DNA from: Bacteroidales bacterium UBA1223
GTDB taxonomy: Bacteria; Bacteroidota; Bacteroidia; Bacteroidales; P3
DNA: 25,368 nucleotides
Assembly (NCBI GenBank): GCA_002309155.1
Contig: DBXB01000006.1
Span: 1 to 25,368 of the forward strand
Reading direction: 5' to 3'
Shown: piece after piece, positions 1-6,411 of the stretch
How the letters are laid out: every line of letters starts with the position of its first letter
How positions within the stretch are numbered: position 1 is the first letter of the stretch
The notes under the pieces: model-generated
The model's input: only the letters and a program-made list of their open reading frames with translations
The model's database searches: none
Told to the model about the DNA's origin: nothing
Position numbers and translations under genes: made by a program

Positions 1-107
1 GGCTGATGTTTATTTGCAGCCTGCTCTAACAAGTAGTCGTTGAGCTTTATTATGCGGTCGCCAAAGGCGAGGCATTTCGTTTGGATTGCGTCGGAAATTG
101 AGCTCAT
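1..107 (-). CDS. Four-helix-bundle protein (S23/IVP-like), N-terminal fragment
   Basis: The minus strand is open from an ATG at 107 to the window edge, giving 35 residues that begin MSSISDAIQTK and continue with CLAFGDRIIKLNDYLLE. An amphipathic helix with the pattern FGDRIIKLNDYL close to the N-terminus is typical of the small four-helix-bundle family linked to 23S rRNA intervening sequences, which is common as single genes in Bacteroidota. Its role is unknown. The rest lies outside the window, so the family call rests on one helix and is tentative. No clear ribosome binding site is visible. The 108-146 stretch upstream is a GATGAAGGATGA-type low-complexity repeat. Confidence 0.5.
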   Translation of the reverse strand, partial: MSSISDAIQTKCLAFGDRIIKLNDYLLEQAANKHQ

Positions 108-146
108 GAGGGAAGATGGATGAAGGATGAGGTATGAAGGATGATA

Positions 147-623
147 TTAGCGACGGCGAATACCATATCGTTTCTTCTGTTTGGTTGAGAAGATGTCTGA
201 GGTCTCGAGTAGATCGAAGATTCCGTTGCGATCTTCATCGGTCAGGAATCCGAAGAATTCACCTTGCTTGAGTCGTTCAATAGGTATAGAGAATAATTCG
301 CCACAGTCAACAAAACTATTATAATCAAGAAACTCAGGATAGTTTTCCTGTTTCAACTCGTACTGTACAGAGAGATATTCTGCGGAATACTGTGCCTTGG
401 GGTTGAGTTTTGTATTTACTAGCACTGACCCAAAACACAGGGCTTGTTCATGGTCTACTCCAATAACCACTAGTCGCTTGGGCTTTTCGGTGCGCCCATT
501 TTTAAAGACAAGGCCATCGGCCTCAGAAAGAATGGTACGAATGAGAGCTCCTATAGCTATCCGCTCGTCGGTGACTTGTCGCTGTTGGCGGATGTATTCA
601 GATTGTAACTCCCTTAAGTCCAT
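147..623 (-). CDS. Candidate toxin of a Panacea-type toxin-antitoxin pair
   Basis: The protein has 158 residues and I do not recognise its family with certainty. A beta-rich middle part (KRLVVIGVDHEQ, then CFGSVLVNTKLNP) is followed by LFSIPIERLKQGEFFGFLTDEDRN, loosely like the strand order of PemK/MazF-type barrels. The C-terminus is very basic (TKQKKRYGIRRR). Its ATG (621-623) lies upstream of the stop of the preceding antitoxin-like gene (614-616), so the two overlap by 10 nt and are probably translationally coupled. The toxin role is inferred from this context: Panacea-domain antitoxins are paired with many unrelated toxins. It has no membrane segments, so it is expected in the cytoplasm. 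It could also be a non-toxic companion protein. Confidence 0.55.
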   Translation of the reverse strand: MDLRELQSEYIRQQRQVTDERIAIGALIRTILSEADGLVFKNGRTEKPKRLVVIGVDHEQALCFGSVLVNTKLNPKAQYSAEYLSVQYELKQENYPEFLDYNSFVDCGELFSIPIERLKQGEFFGFLTDEDRNGIFDLLETSDIFSTKQKKRYGIRRR

Positions 624-1201
624 GACAGAGCCTTACGGTTGATCTGACGTTCCTTCACGACCTGCAGCATATCCTTGCTGGCTCCACCAGAAGCTGCCAT
701 ATCATAAAGAGTGATCTTTGTATCTTCTCCCGTCTTCTCTGCCTGACGCTTAGCCTTTAGCCAGGCCTTGTCATGAGAAAGCTCAGACAAGTCAAATGAC
801 TCAATTTCCTTACAATGTGTTATCCATTTGTCAAGAATACGGATATTGCTCCGTGACAACTCATCCATATCAGTTTTAACATCACTTGCTAAACTAACTA
901 CTTGATGACCGTCACTCTGACTAAGATTCAGGTCTGAAGCAAACTCTTTCAAATCATCAGTCACTTCAATTACCTTTCCTTCAGCCACTCGCAGTACCTT
1001 ATATGTCAAAGTAGCTACTGGTCCATGCTTGCGAGCCACAAAGGTATCATACATGATTGGCACGCCATAGAGGGCAAGATGTTCCTCCTGTGCGAAATAC
1101 ATCACCTTAAAAAGGTGAATATAGTCAATAGCCACACCCATCTGCTGCAGAATGTATTCTACAACGGCCTTAATCTTGTTTATATCATCAGTTTGTTTCA
1201 T
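614..1201 (-). CDS. Panacea (SocA-like, DUF4065) antitoxin
   Basis: The protein has 195 residues. The N-terminal 70 or so carry the Panacea/SocA pattern: DDINKIKAVVEYILQQMG, then a helix with IHLFKVMYFAQEEHLALYG, then FVARKHGPVATLTYKVL. In this family the domain acts as an antitoxin that neutralises diverse partner toxins, sometimes by directing them to proteolysis (SocA with ClpXP). The rest is helical and ends in a basic tail (VKERQINRKALSWT). It is the upstream gene of a two-gene unit and overlaps the candidate toxin gene by 10 nt. The ATG at 1199-1201 is the natural start. I see no clear -7 box upstream. Confidence 0.8.
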   Translation of the reverse strand: MKQTDDINKIKAVVEYILQQMGVAIDYIHLFKVMYFAQEEHLALYGVPIMYDTFVARKHGPVATLTYKVLRVAEGKVIEVTDDLKEFASDLNLSQSDGHQVVSLASDVKTDMDELSRSNIRILDKWITHCKEIESFDLSELSHDKAWLKAKRQAEKTGEDTKITLYDMAASGGASKDMLQVVKERQINRKALSWT

Positions 1202-1220
1202 ATATTCAACTCGTAGTGTT

Positions 1221-1259
1221 CTAGCGGTTTTTGTACATGTCGCGGTAGTAGTTCTGAGG
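1221..1259 (-). pseudogene. Remnant resembling the C-terminus of an RfbB-type dehydratase
   Basis: Read on the minus strand these 39 nt encode PQNYYRDMYKNR followed by TAG. This matches the usual end of Bacteroidales dTDP-glucose 4,6-dehydratases and the end of the intact neighbour, which finishes YMKYYEEMYDNR. The codon before it (1260-1262) is a stop and the sequence beyond is repeat tract. It therefore looks like the tail of a second or earlier rfbB 3' end cut off by repeats. The match is short, so chance is possible. Confidence 0.45.
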
Positions 1260-1262
1260 TTA

Positions 1263-1359
1263 GATGTATGATGGAGGATGTATGAGGGTTGATGTAGGAT
1301 GTTGTAAGATGTTTGATGTTGGATGTATGATGGAGGATGTATGAGGGTTGATGTAGGAT
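1263..1359. repeat. Two identical 38-bp direct repeats in a GATGTATGA-type tract
   Basis: The 38 bases at 1263-1300 recur without change at 1322-1359, 21 bp apart. Both consist of loose GGATGTATGA / GGATGTATGAGG units. The tract fills the gap between the antitoxin gene and the 3' end of rfbB. A related stretch is at 108-145. Confidence 0.85.
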
Positions 1360-1377
1360 ATGGATGATGGATGAGAA

Positions 1378-2592
1378 CTATCTGTTATCGTACATTTCCT
1401 CGTAATATTTCATATAGTCGCCCGAAGTGACGTTGTCCATCCAGGCTTGGTTGTCGAGGTACCAGCGGACGGTTTTCTCGATGCCTTCTTCGAACTGGAG
1501 GCTGGGTTCCCAACCGAGTTCACGTTGGAGCTTGGAGCTGTCGATGGCGTAGCGGAGGTCGTGGCCGGCACGGTCGGTAACGTAGGTGATGAGAGCCATA
1601 TCGGGATAGGTCTCAATGGTTTCACCTGTTTCAGTAGTTTCAAGTTTCACTCTGCCGAGGGCTTTATCTACCGTCTGTATCAGCACCTTGATGATGTCGA
1701 TGTTCTTCCACTCGTTGAAGCCACCGATATTGTAGGTCTCGGCAATCTTGCCTTTGTGAAAGATGAGGTCGATGGCGCGGGCATGATCCTCTACATACAA
1801 CCAGTCGCGCACGTTCTCGCCCTTGCCGTAGACAGGCAGTGGCTTGCGGTGGCGGATATTGTTGATGAAAAGGGGTATCAGCTTCTCGGGGAACTGATAG
1901 GGGCCGTAGTTGTTGGAGCAGTTAGTAACGATGGTGGGCAGGCCAAAGGTATCATGGAAAGCCCTTACAAAGTGGTCACTGCTGGCTTTGGCCGCGCTAT
2001 ACGGACTGTGGGGCTGATATTTCAGGTCTTCCGTGAAGAACTTCTCGCCGTAAGCAAGGTGGTGTTTGCCACTGGAGGCTTTGGTAGTGAAGGGAGGTTC
2101 GATACCGTCGGGGTGGGTCATCTCAAGGGCGCCATAGACCTCGTCGGTGCTGATGTGATAGAAGCGACAGGGAATTGAAAATTTAGAATTGAAAATTGAA
2201 ATTTGATATGGTACAGGTTGAGATTCCCAGTAGGCCTTGGCGGCTTGGAGCAGACTGAGGGTGCCCATAACGTTGGTCTGGGCGAAGGTGAAGGGGTCTT
2301 TGATGCTGCGGTCGACGTGGGACTCGGCGGCGAGGTGGATAATGCCGTCGACGTGCTCGTCCTGCATTAGTTTGAGGACTCCGTCGAAGTCGCAGATGTC
2401 CATCTTTACAAACTTGTAGTTGGGCTTGTCTTCGATGTCCTTCAAGTTTGCCAGATTACCGGCGTAGGTCAGTTTGTCCAGGTTGATGATCTTGTACTCT
2501 GGATATTTGTTGACGAAGAGGCGAACGACATGGTTGCCGATGAAACCGGCGCCGCCGGTAATAATAATATTTCGCGTGAATTGATTGGACAT
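1378..2592 (-). CDS. rfbB: dTDP-glucose 4,6-dehydratase
   Basis: The enzyme converts dTDP-glucose to dTDP-4-keto-6-deoxyglucose, an early step towards dTDP-rhamnose and related sugars for surface polysaccharides. The 404 residues show the NAD-binding motif GGAGFIG near residues 13-19, the STDEVYG motif with the catalytic Asp-Glu pair, the YSAAK dyad (YxxxK), and SNNYGPYQFPEKLIPLFI. I take the ATG at 2590-2592, which is followed by MSNQFTRNIIITGG; an upstream in-frame TTG would add 12 unlikely residues. A short in-frame insertion just before RFYHISTDEVYG is encoded by TTGAAAA-type repeat sequence (2173-2206). No other dTDP-sugar genes are adjacent. The promoter is at 2729-2759. Confidence 0.95.
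   Translation of the reverse strand: MSNQFTRNIIITGGAGFIGNHVVRLFVNKYPEYKIINLDKLTYAGNLANLKDIEDKPNYKFVKMDICDFDGVLKLMQDEHVDGIIHLAAESHVDRSIKDPFTFAQTNVMGTLSLLQAAKAYWESQPVPYQISIFNSKFSIPCRFYHISTDEVYGALEMTHPDGIEPPFTTKASSGKHHLAYGEKFFTEDLKYQPHSPYSAAKASSDHFVRAFHDTFGLPTIVTNCSNNYGPYQFPEKLIPLFINNIRHRKPLPVYGKGENVRDWLYVEDHARAIDLIFHKGKIAETYNIGGFNEWKNIDIIKVLIQTVDKALGRVKLETTETGETIETYPDMALITYVTDRAGHDLRYAIDSSKLQRELGWEPSLQFEEGIEKTVRWYLDNQAWMDNVTSGDYMKYYEEMYDNR
2173..2206. repeat. TTGAAAA-type repeat tract inside rfbB
   Basis: AATTGAAAATTTAGAATTG and further units of the same kind lie inside the rfbB reading frame and encode a stretch reading ISIFNSKFSI on the minus strand. The same unit forms an intergenic tract at 6101-6135 and another in-gene tract in rdgB (9167-9213). 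Family members normally go from a short loop straight into RFYHISTDEVYG, so this is extra sequence tolerated in frame. Confidence 0.75.
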
Positions 2593-2728
2593 ATGTGAAT
2601 AAAAAGAATGCGGGGTATAGAGGTGCAAGCACGGCTAAAGCACCCTCAGTCACATCTTTAAAATGCCATTATGATTATAAATCATACGTCTAGGCAGTTG
2701 ATGTCTGAGAATACAGTAATTCGGAGTG

Positions 2729-2759
2729 CAAAATTAAGATTTTTTTTGATAACGACAAA
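2729..2759 (-). promoter_or_regulatory. Bacteroidota promoter of rfbB
   Basis: On the minus strand there is a -33 TTTG (2759-2756), a 19-nt spacer and a perfect -7 box TAATTTTG (2736-2729). The predicted transcript starts near 2724 and has a leader of about 130 nt before the rfbB ATG. Confidence 0.7.
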
Positions 2760-2933
2760 ATTTTATTAAATATAAATATATATTAAAACTCAATGTGCTG
2801 ATTGTTAATCATTGCCAAATCTGACTCTGAAAGGTAATTTAGAAAGAAATGTAAATAATCAGGATTCTAAAAGGTCTATCTTCTTTACAAAAATTTGATT
2901 TTTACGTTTCTTTTCTGAGCCAGATTTATCACC

Positions 2934-3030
2934 GTGACCCGTGGTCCGTGACCTGTGACCCGTGATCAGTGACCAGTGACCCGTGACCAGTGACCAGTGA
3001 CCCGTGAACGGTGACCTGTGAATTGTGAAT
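2934..3030. repeat. GTGACCN heptamer tandem tract
   Basis: About 14 imperfect units of 7 bp, mainly GTGACCC, GTGACCA and GTGACCT, with a few GTGAATT or GTGAACG variants at the end. The same family occurs at 5896-6007 and 6204-6228. The 2593-3537 gap has no convincing gene: AT-rich sequence with the rfbB promoter, then this tract, then a two-hairpin repeat element, then the promoter of the lipoprotein gene. Confidence 0.9.
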
Positions 3031-3144
3031 GGATTTTAATTATCATTTCAAAGCAAATGCTTCTGTTTTACTACTCTTTCCATAGACAATGCTAGTACTT
3101 TTACTTTCCTTTTTGGCTTTAAAAAGAAAAGTAACAAAAGAAAA

Positions 3145-3355
3145 GGGCTGGTTCTTTCTTTGCCCACGGGGACGTGGGCGTACCTGAGAATTGGAATAAC
3201 ACACGCCTCCGCCCACTTTTCTCCGCTTCGCTATCGAAGGAACCACTGGTTCTTTCTTTGCCCACGAGGACGTGGGCGTACCTGAGGATTGCCCCCGCCA
3301 CTTCTGTTTTTTTCTCCGCATCGCTATCGAAAGAGCCACTGGCTCTTTCTTCACC
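3145..3355. repeat. REP-like two-hairpin element, two tandem copies
   Basis: A unit of roughly 100 bp holds a conserved block CTCCGCTTCGCTATCGAAAG, hairpin P1 (AAAGAGCC-ACT-GGCTCTTT) and hairpin P2 (GCCCACG-AGGA-CGTGGGC) followed by GTACCTGAG. P2 occurs at 3162-3179 (loop GGGA) and 3260-3277 (loop AGGA). P1 occurs at 3330-3348 and, with a changed but still paired stem (GAACC/GGTTC), at 3240-3252. More copies are at 4390-4531 and 6229-6336. The structure recalls REP/BIME elements. Open frames here are repeat artefacts. Confidence 0.8.
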
Positions 3356-3405
3356 CAGCTCAGGCAGGGGAGCAAAATCCAGGGACTATTTTCAGAAAAA
3401 AGATG

Positions 3406-3413
3406 TAAATTTG
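3406..3413 (+). promoter_or_regulatory. -7 box upstream of the DUF1232 lipoprotein gene
   Basis: TAAATTTG followed by C is a perfect TAnnTTTG box. It lies about 125 nt upstream of the lipoprotein ATG (3538). I see no clear -33 element. Confidence 0.5.
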
Positions 3414-3537
3414 CAATTTGAAAAGAAGGGGAGAATTTGTGGGTTTGCAGACTCAACAGACTAAATGAAACAACAATTCTCGTCATGCTGACGGCACTTG
3501 CTGACATGCATTGACAGACGACATAATTCAATTTAAC

Positions 3538-4281
3538 ATGAAACAGATTTTAGTACTATTCCTGACACTTCTCATCATCGGTTGCAAAAGCGGCAACAAG
3601 ACTGACGATCAGGCCACAGTGCCTGTCGATGCCGGCGACAGCATAACGATTATCGACAGCGTGAGCTATTACTGGGTCCAGGTGGCGGAAGATACGGCAG
3701 TAATTCGGTCTGTGAAAGAGGGCGAGATCTTTAAAGAATGCCTCGTCACAGGACCTGCCACAGGTGCCATTCCAACCAGCGACAAAAGATTCAGCGACAG
3801 GTCATTCCTCATTGTTTGTGGCGACGAGGACCAGTACCTGCTTTTCGACACCAAGAACATGCCCAGTGAATTCAGTCTGCCGACCAAAGACAACATGAAC
3901 AATCCCTCACTGATGAGCAGTGCCACCGACTTAATCTCTAACCTTAAGAAAAACAATGACGATATGGACACAACATCACTGTTCAGCAACCTCGGCAAAT
4001 ATGCCCGCCGTGTGGGGCGTGTCACAGCACGACCCGCAGTAATCCTTTACTACACGTTGTGCAATCCCGCCACACCAAAGACCGACAAATACATCATCTA
4101 TGCCGCATTGGCGTATGTGGTGCTTCCCATCGACCTAATCTCCGCAAAACGGGTACCTATTCTAGGATGGGCCGACGAAGCCGCCGCCATAGCAATAGCC
4201 TACAAGAAGGTAAAGAAGAACATCACACCTGAGATTGAGGCACAGGCGGACGCGGTGTTAGAGAAATGGTTTAAGAATTAG
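3538..4281 (+). CDS. DUF1232 (YkvA-type) lipoprotein
   Basis: The protein has 247 residues from the ATG at 3538; a longer frame from 3511 would add nine residues ahead of the signal peptide. The start MKQILVLFLTLLIIGCKSG is a lipoprotein signal with lipobox IIGC (Cys18). Residues about 19-160 are polar and Asp/Thr/Ser-rich with no known domain. The C-terminal 75 or so match DUF1232: YYTLCNPATPKTDKYIIYAALAYVVLPIDLI, then GWADEAAAIAIAYKKVK, with the typical P-x-D-L-I and D-E motifs. DUF1232 proteins are small membrane-associated proteins of unknown function. The gene stands alone between repeat-rich gaps, and its stop codon leads directly into a CTAGAA-type repeat tract. Confidence 0.8.
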   Translation: MKQILVLFLTLLIIGCKSGNKTDDQATVPVDAGDSITIIDSVSYYWVQVAEDTAVIRSVKEGEIFKECLVTGPATGAIPTSDKRFSDRSFLIVCGDEDQYLLFDTKNMPSEFSLPTKDNMNNPSLMSSATDLISNLKKNNDDMDTTSLFSNLGKYARRVGRVTARPAVILYYTLCNPATPKTDKYIIYAALAYVVLPIDLISAKRVPILGWADEAAAIAIAYKKVKKNITPEIEAQADAVLEKWFKN

Positions 4282-4365
4282 AGACCGCTAGAAAACCGCC
4301 AGAAATACTAGAAAACCTAGAAGAACTAGAGGAACTAGAAAAGACTAGAGACTCTAGAAATACTG
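4280..4365. repeat. CTAGAAAAC-type degenerate tandem tract
   Basis: Units such as CTAGAAAAC, CTAGAAGAA, CTAGAGGAA and CTAGAAAAG follow directly after the stop of the lipoprotein gene, whose own TAG looks like part of the pattern. The unit is 7-10 bp and imperfect. The 4282-4551 gap otherwise holds only REP-like elements. Confidence 0.75.
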
Positions 4366-4387
4366 ACAATGGGTGTGGTGGAGAGTA

Positions 4388-4540
4388 ATGCCCACGAGGA
4401 CGTGGGCGTACCGGCGAGGACGAGGGCGTACCTGAGAACTTAGATAACACACGCCCCCGCCCTATCATTTATTTCTCCGCTTCGCTATCAAAAGAGCCAC
4501 TGGCTCTTTCTTCACCCACGAGGACGTGGGCGTACAGGCG
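4388..4540. repeat. REP-like two-hairpin element copies
   Basis: Hairpin P2 (CCCACG-AGGA-CGTGGG) lies at 4390-4407 and 4515-4531, with a degenerate half-copy at 4413-4432. Hairpin P1 (AAAGAGCC-ACT-GGCTCTTT) lies at 4491-4509. The intervening block (TAACACACGCC, CTCCGCTTCGCTATC) matches the copies near 3200-3350 and 6230-6335 in the same orientation. The copies end just short of the tyrS stop codon. Confidence 0.8.
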
Positions 4541-4551
4541 AGGACGGAGGG

Positions 4552-5808
4552 TTAGGATAAGACTACTTTGATGAAATTCTTTTTGCCTTTCTTGATGACC
4601 AGACCGTCGTTGAAGTCGTCGAGGAATACCTTGTGATTGACATCACATATCTTGGCGTCGGCGACAGTGAGGGCGTTCTGCTGAATCATCCTGCGTGCCT
4701 CAGCCTTGGAGGAGAGGAAACCGACCTCGGCGATGACGTCGACAATCAACACGCCGTCAGCGGTAACCTTGTCCTTGGGATATTCCGCCGTGGGGATGTC
4801 GCTTAAATCCTGACCTTTGCCAAAGAGGGAGTCGACGGCATTCAACACCTTGTCGGCCTCTTCCTGACCGTGGACGAGCTTGGTGATCTCATAAGCCATA
4901 CGTCTCTTTGCCTTCAAGATGTCTGTGGCACAGAGCTGAGAGATTTCCTCCAGACTGATTCTGGTGAACAACTTGAGGAGCATCTCGACACTGCTGTCGT
5001 CGACATTATAGAAATACTGATAGAAGTCGTAGGGTATGGTCTTGTCACGAGCCACCCACAGCGTACCCTTCTCTGTCTTACCCATCTTCTTGCCTTCCTT
5101 GGTGAGGAGTAGCGGACAGGTCAGACCGAATATCTCGGCATCGTCCTTCTCGGCAGACTGCTCGTCGTCGTTGAAGTCGAGCTTGCGCTTAAGGTTGGTA
5201 CCGGCAACGATATTGCCCCACTGGTCGCTACCACCAATCTGAAGGATACAGTTGTGTTTCTTGTTGAGGTACACGAAATCGTAGGCCTGCATCAGCATGT
5301 AACCCATCTCAAGGAAGGTCAGACCACCCTGCTTGATACGTTTGGCATAGGCGTCGGCGGAGAGCATGACATTGACATTGAAATGGACTCCGATCTCCCT
5401 CATAAAATCGACATACTCATAGCCTTTGAACCATTCAGCATTGCTGTAGATAATGGCGGCATTGTCGCCCTCGGTGATGATGAAACGCTTGGCGAGTTCT
5501 TTGACCTCCTTGAGGTTCTTCTCGACCTGCTCCTTGGTGAGCATCTTGCGCATGTCGCTCTTACCACTGGGGTCGCCGACCAACGCCGTGGCTCCGCCAA
5601 TGACCAGAATGCCCTGATGTCCCGCCTCCTGAAGGTAACGGAACATCATAAGTGCGAAGAAATGGCCGATATGTAGACTGTCGGCGGTGGGGTCGATGCC
5701 TAAATAAAAAGTGATTTTCTCGTCGCTGTTGAGAATCTTTTTTATTCTTTCGAGGTTCGTGGACTGATAGATGTAGCCTCTATCGTTGAGTGTGTCAAAT
5801 AGGTTCAT
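4552..5808 (-). CDS. tyrS: Tyrosyl-tRNA synthetase
   Basis: This class I aminoacyl-tRNA synthetase charges tRNA-Tyr in the cytoplasm. The 418 residues show YLGIDPTADSLHIGHF with the HIGH signature at residues 46-49, GGATALVGDPSGKSDMR, the tyrosine-binding region MLMQAYDFVYL...QIGGSDQWGNI, and the KMSKS-equivalent KMGKT at 241-245. A C-terminal S4-type RNA-binding domain follows (VDVIAEVGFLSSKAEARRMI to the end). The length is normal. A short acidic linker (DFNDDEQSAEKDDAE, near 211-225) precedes the KMGKT loop. The gene is alone on the minus strand; its -7 box is at 5860-5867. Confidence 0.97.
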   Translation of the reverse strand: MNLFDTLNDRGYIYQSTNLERIKKILNSDEKITFYLGIDPTADSLHIGHFFALMMFRYLQEAGHQGILVIGGATALVGDPSGKSDMRKMLTKEQVEKNLKEVKELAKRFIITEGDNAAIIYSNAEWFKGYEYVDFMREIGVHFNVNVMLSADAYAKRIKQGGLTFLEMGYMLMQAYDFVYLNKKHNCILQIGGSDQWGNIVAGTNLKRKLDFNDDEQSAEKDDAEIFGLTCPLLLTKEGKKMGKTEKGTLWVARDKTIPYDFYQYFYNVDDSSVEMLLKLFTRISLEEISQLCATDILKAKRRMAYEITKLVHGQEEADKVLNAVDSLFGKGQDLSDIPTAEYPKDKVTADGVLIVDVIAEVGFLSSKAEARRMIQQNALTVADAKICDVNHKVFLDDFNDGLVIKKGKKNFIKVVLS

Positions 5809-5859
5809 GTATTAATACTTAACGAAATAATAAAATATCAGCATACGCTGATGCAAATG

Positions 5860-5867
5860 CAAAAATA
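5860..5867 (-). promoter_or_regulatory. -7 box of tyrS
   Basis: On the minus strand the box reads TATTTTTG followed by C, a perfect TAnnTTTG match about 50 nt upstream of the tyrS ATG. The -33 region is A/T-rich with no clear TTTG. Confidence 0.55.
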
Positions 5868-5895
5868 CTATTTTTTTTTGAATGTGAAAATTTTT

Positions 5896-6007
5896 GTGAA
5901 TTGTGACCTGTGACCTGTGACCTGTGACCTGTGACCGGTGACCGGTGACCTGTGACCTGTGACCTGTGAACTGTGAACTGTGAACTGTGACCGGTGACCG
6001 GTGACGA
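5896..6007. repeat. GTGACCT heptamer tandem tract
   Basis: About 16 units of 7 bp, mostly GTGACCT, with GTGACCG and GTGAACT variants arranged in blocks. The block pattern suggests stepwise duplication of multi-unit segments. It lies upstream of the tyrS promoter. The short frames here (TGHRSQV repeats) are artefacts of a 7-bp repeat read in triplets. Confidence 0.9.
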
Positions 6008-6100
6008 CAGTGAGGTTTCTTAACGCTCCACAACGAATAATTCTTAACGCCATTTCTTCAAAGACTGCTGTGGTCGGTAATCGGGGCTGGAGGCGTTTCT

Positions 6101-6135
6101 AAAATTGAAAATTGAAAATTGAAAATTGAAAATTA
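6101..6135. repeat. ATTGAAA heptamer tract
   Basis: Four to five near-perfect 7-bp units (AATTGAA/AATTGAAA register). The same unit appears in frame inside rfbB (2173-2206) and rdgB (9167-9213). The rest of the 5809-6411 gap is repeats plus a terminator; 6008-6100 shows nothing recognisable. Confidence 0.85.
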
Positions 6136-6203
6136 CTTTTATTTATCATTTCATGGTCAATGCTAGGTCTTCTACTTTTCTTTTTAAAGCCAGATTTATT
6201 ATC

Positions 6204-6336
6204 GTGACCTGTGACCTGTGACCTGTGAATTGGAATAACACACGCCTCCGCCTTATCAGTTTATTTTCTCCGCTTCGCTATCGAAAGAGCCACTGGCTCT
6301 TTCTTCATCCACGAGGACGTGGGCGTACCTGAGGAG
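6204..6336. repeat. GTGACCT units joined to a REP-like two-hairpin element
   Basis: Three GTGACCT heptamers (6204-6224) lead into GAATTGGAATAACACACGCC and the conserved block, P1 (6284-6302) and P2 (6309-6322, CCACG-AGGA-CGTGG). The preceding segment at about 6142-6190 (TTATCATTTCA, CAATGCTAG, CTTTTCTTTTTAAAGCC) partly repeats the segment at about 3040-3125, so a larger composite has been duplicated. Confidence 0.75.
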
Positions 6337-6348
6337 GGGGATTAAAAT

Positions 6349-6384
6349 AAAAATCCCTGGAACGGGGGTGGTCCAGGGATTTTT
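6349..6384 (-). terminator. Intrinsic terminator after the phosphofructokinase gene
   Basis: Perfect 13-bp arms AAAAATCCCTGGA (6349-6361) and TCCAGGGATTTTT (6372-6384) with a 10-nt loop. It lies 27 nt beyond the pfkA stop codon. The U-run on either side allows termination in both directions. Confidence 0.9.
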
Positions 6385-6411
6385 ATGTTGATGTTTATAA
6401 CTGATAGGGGG

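Noticed and set aside
1447..2178. 243-residue plus-strand frame opposite rfbB
   Set aside because: Antisense shadow of rfbB; composition rich in Val/Gly/Asp with no recognisable domain.
3043..3531. 162-residue minus-strand frame with repeated WAKKEPV segments
   Set aside because: It is the translation of the REP-like element copies; similar frames appear wherever the element occurs (for example 4271-4468). No protein family features.
5896..6007. Possible CRISPR array or coding repeat (TGHRSQV) from GTGACCT units
   Set aside because: The units are contiguous 7-mers without spacers, there are no cas genes, and the peptide repeats arise only because 7-bp units are read in triplets.
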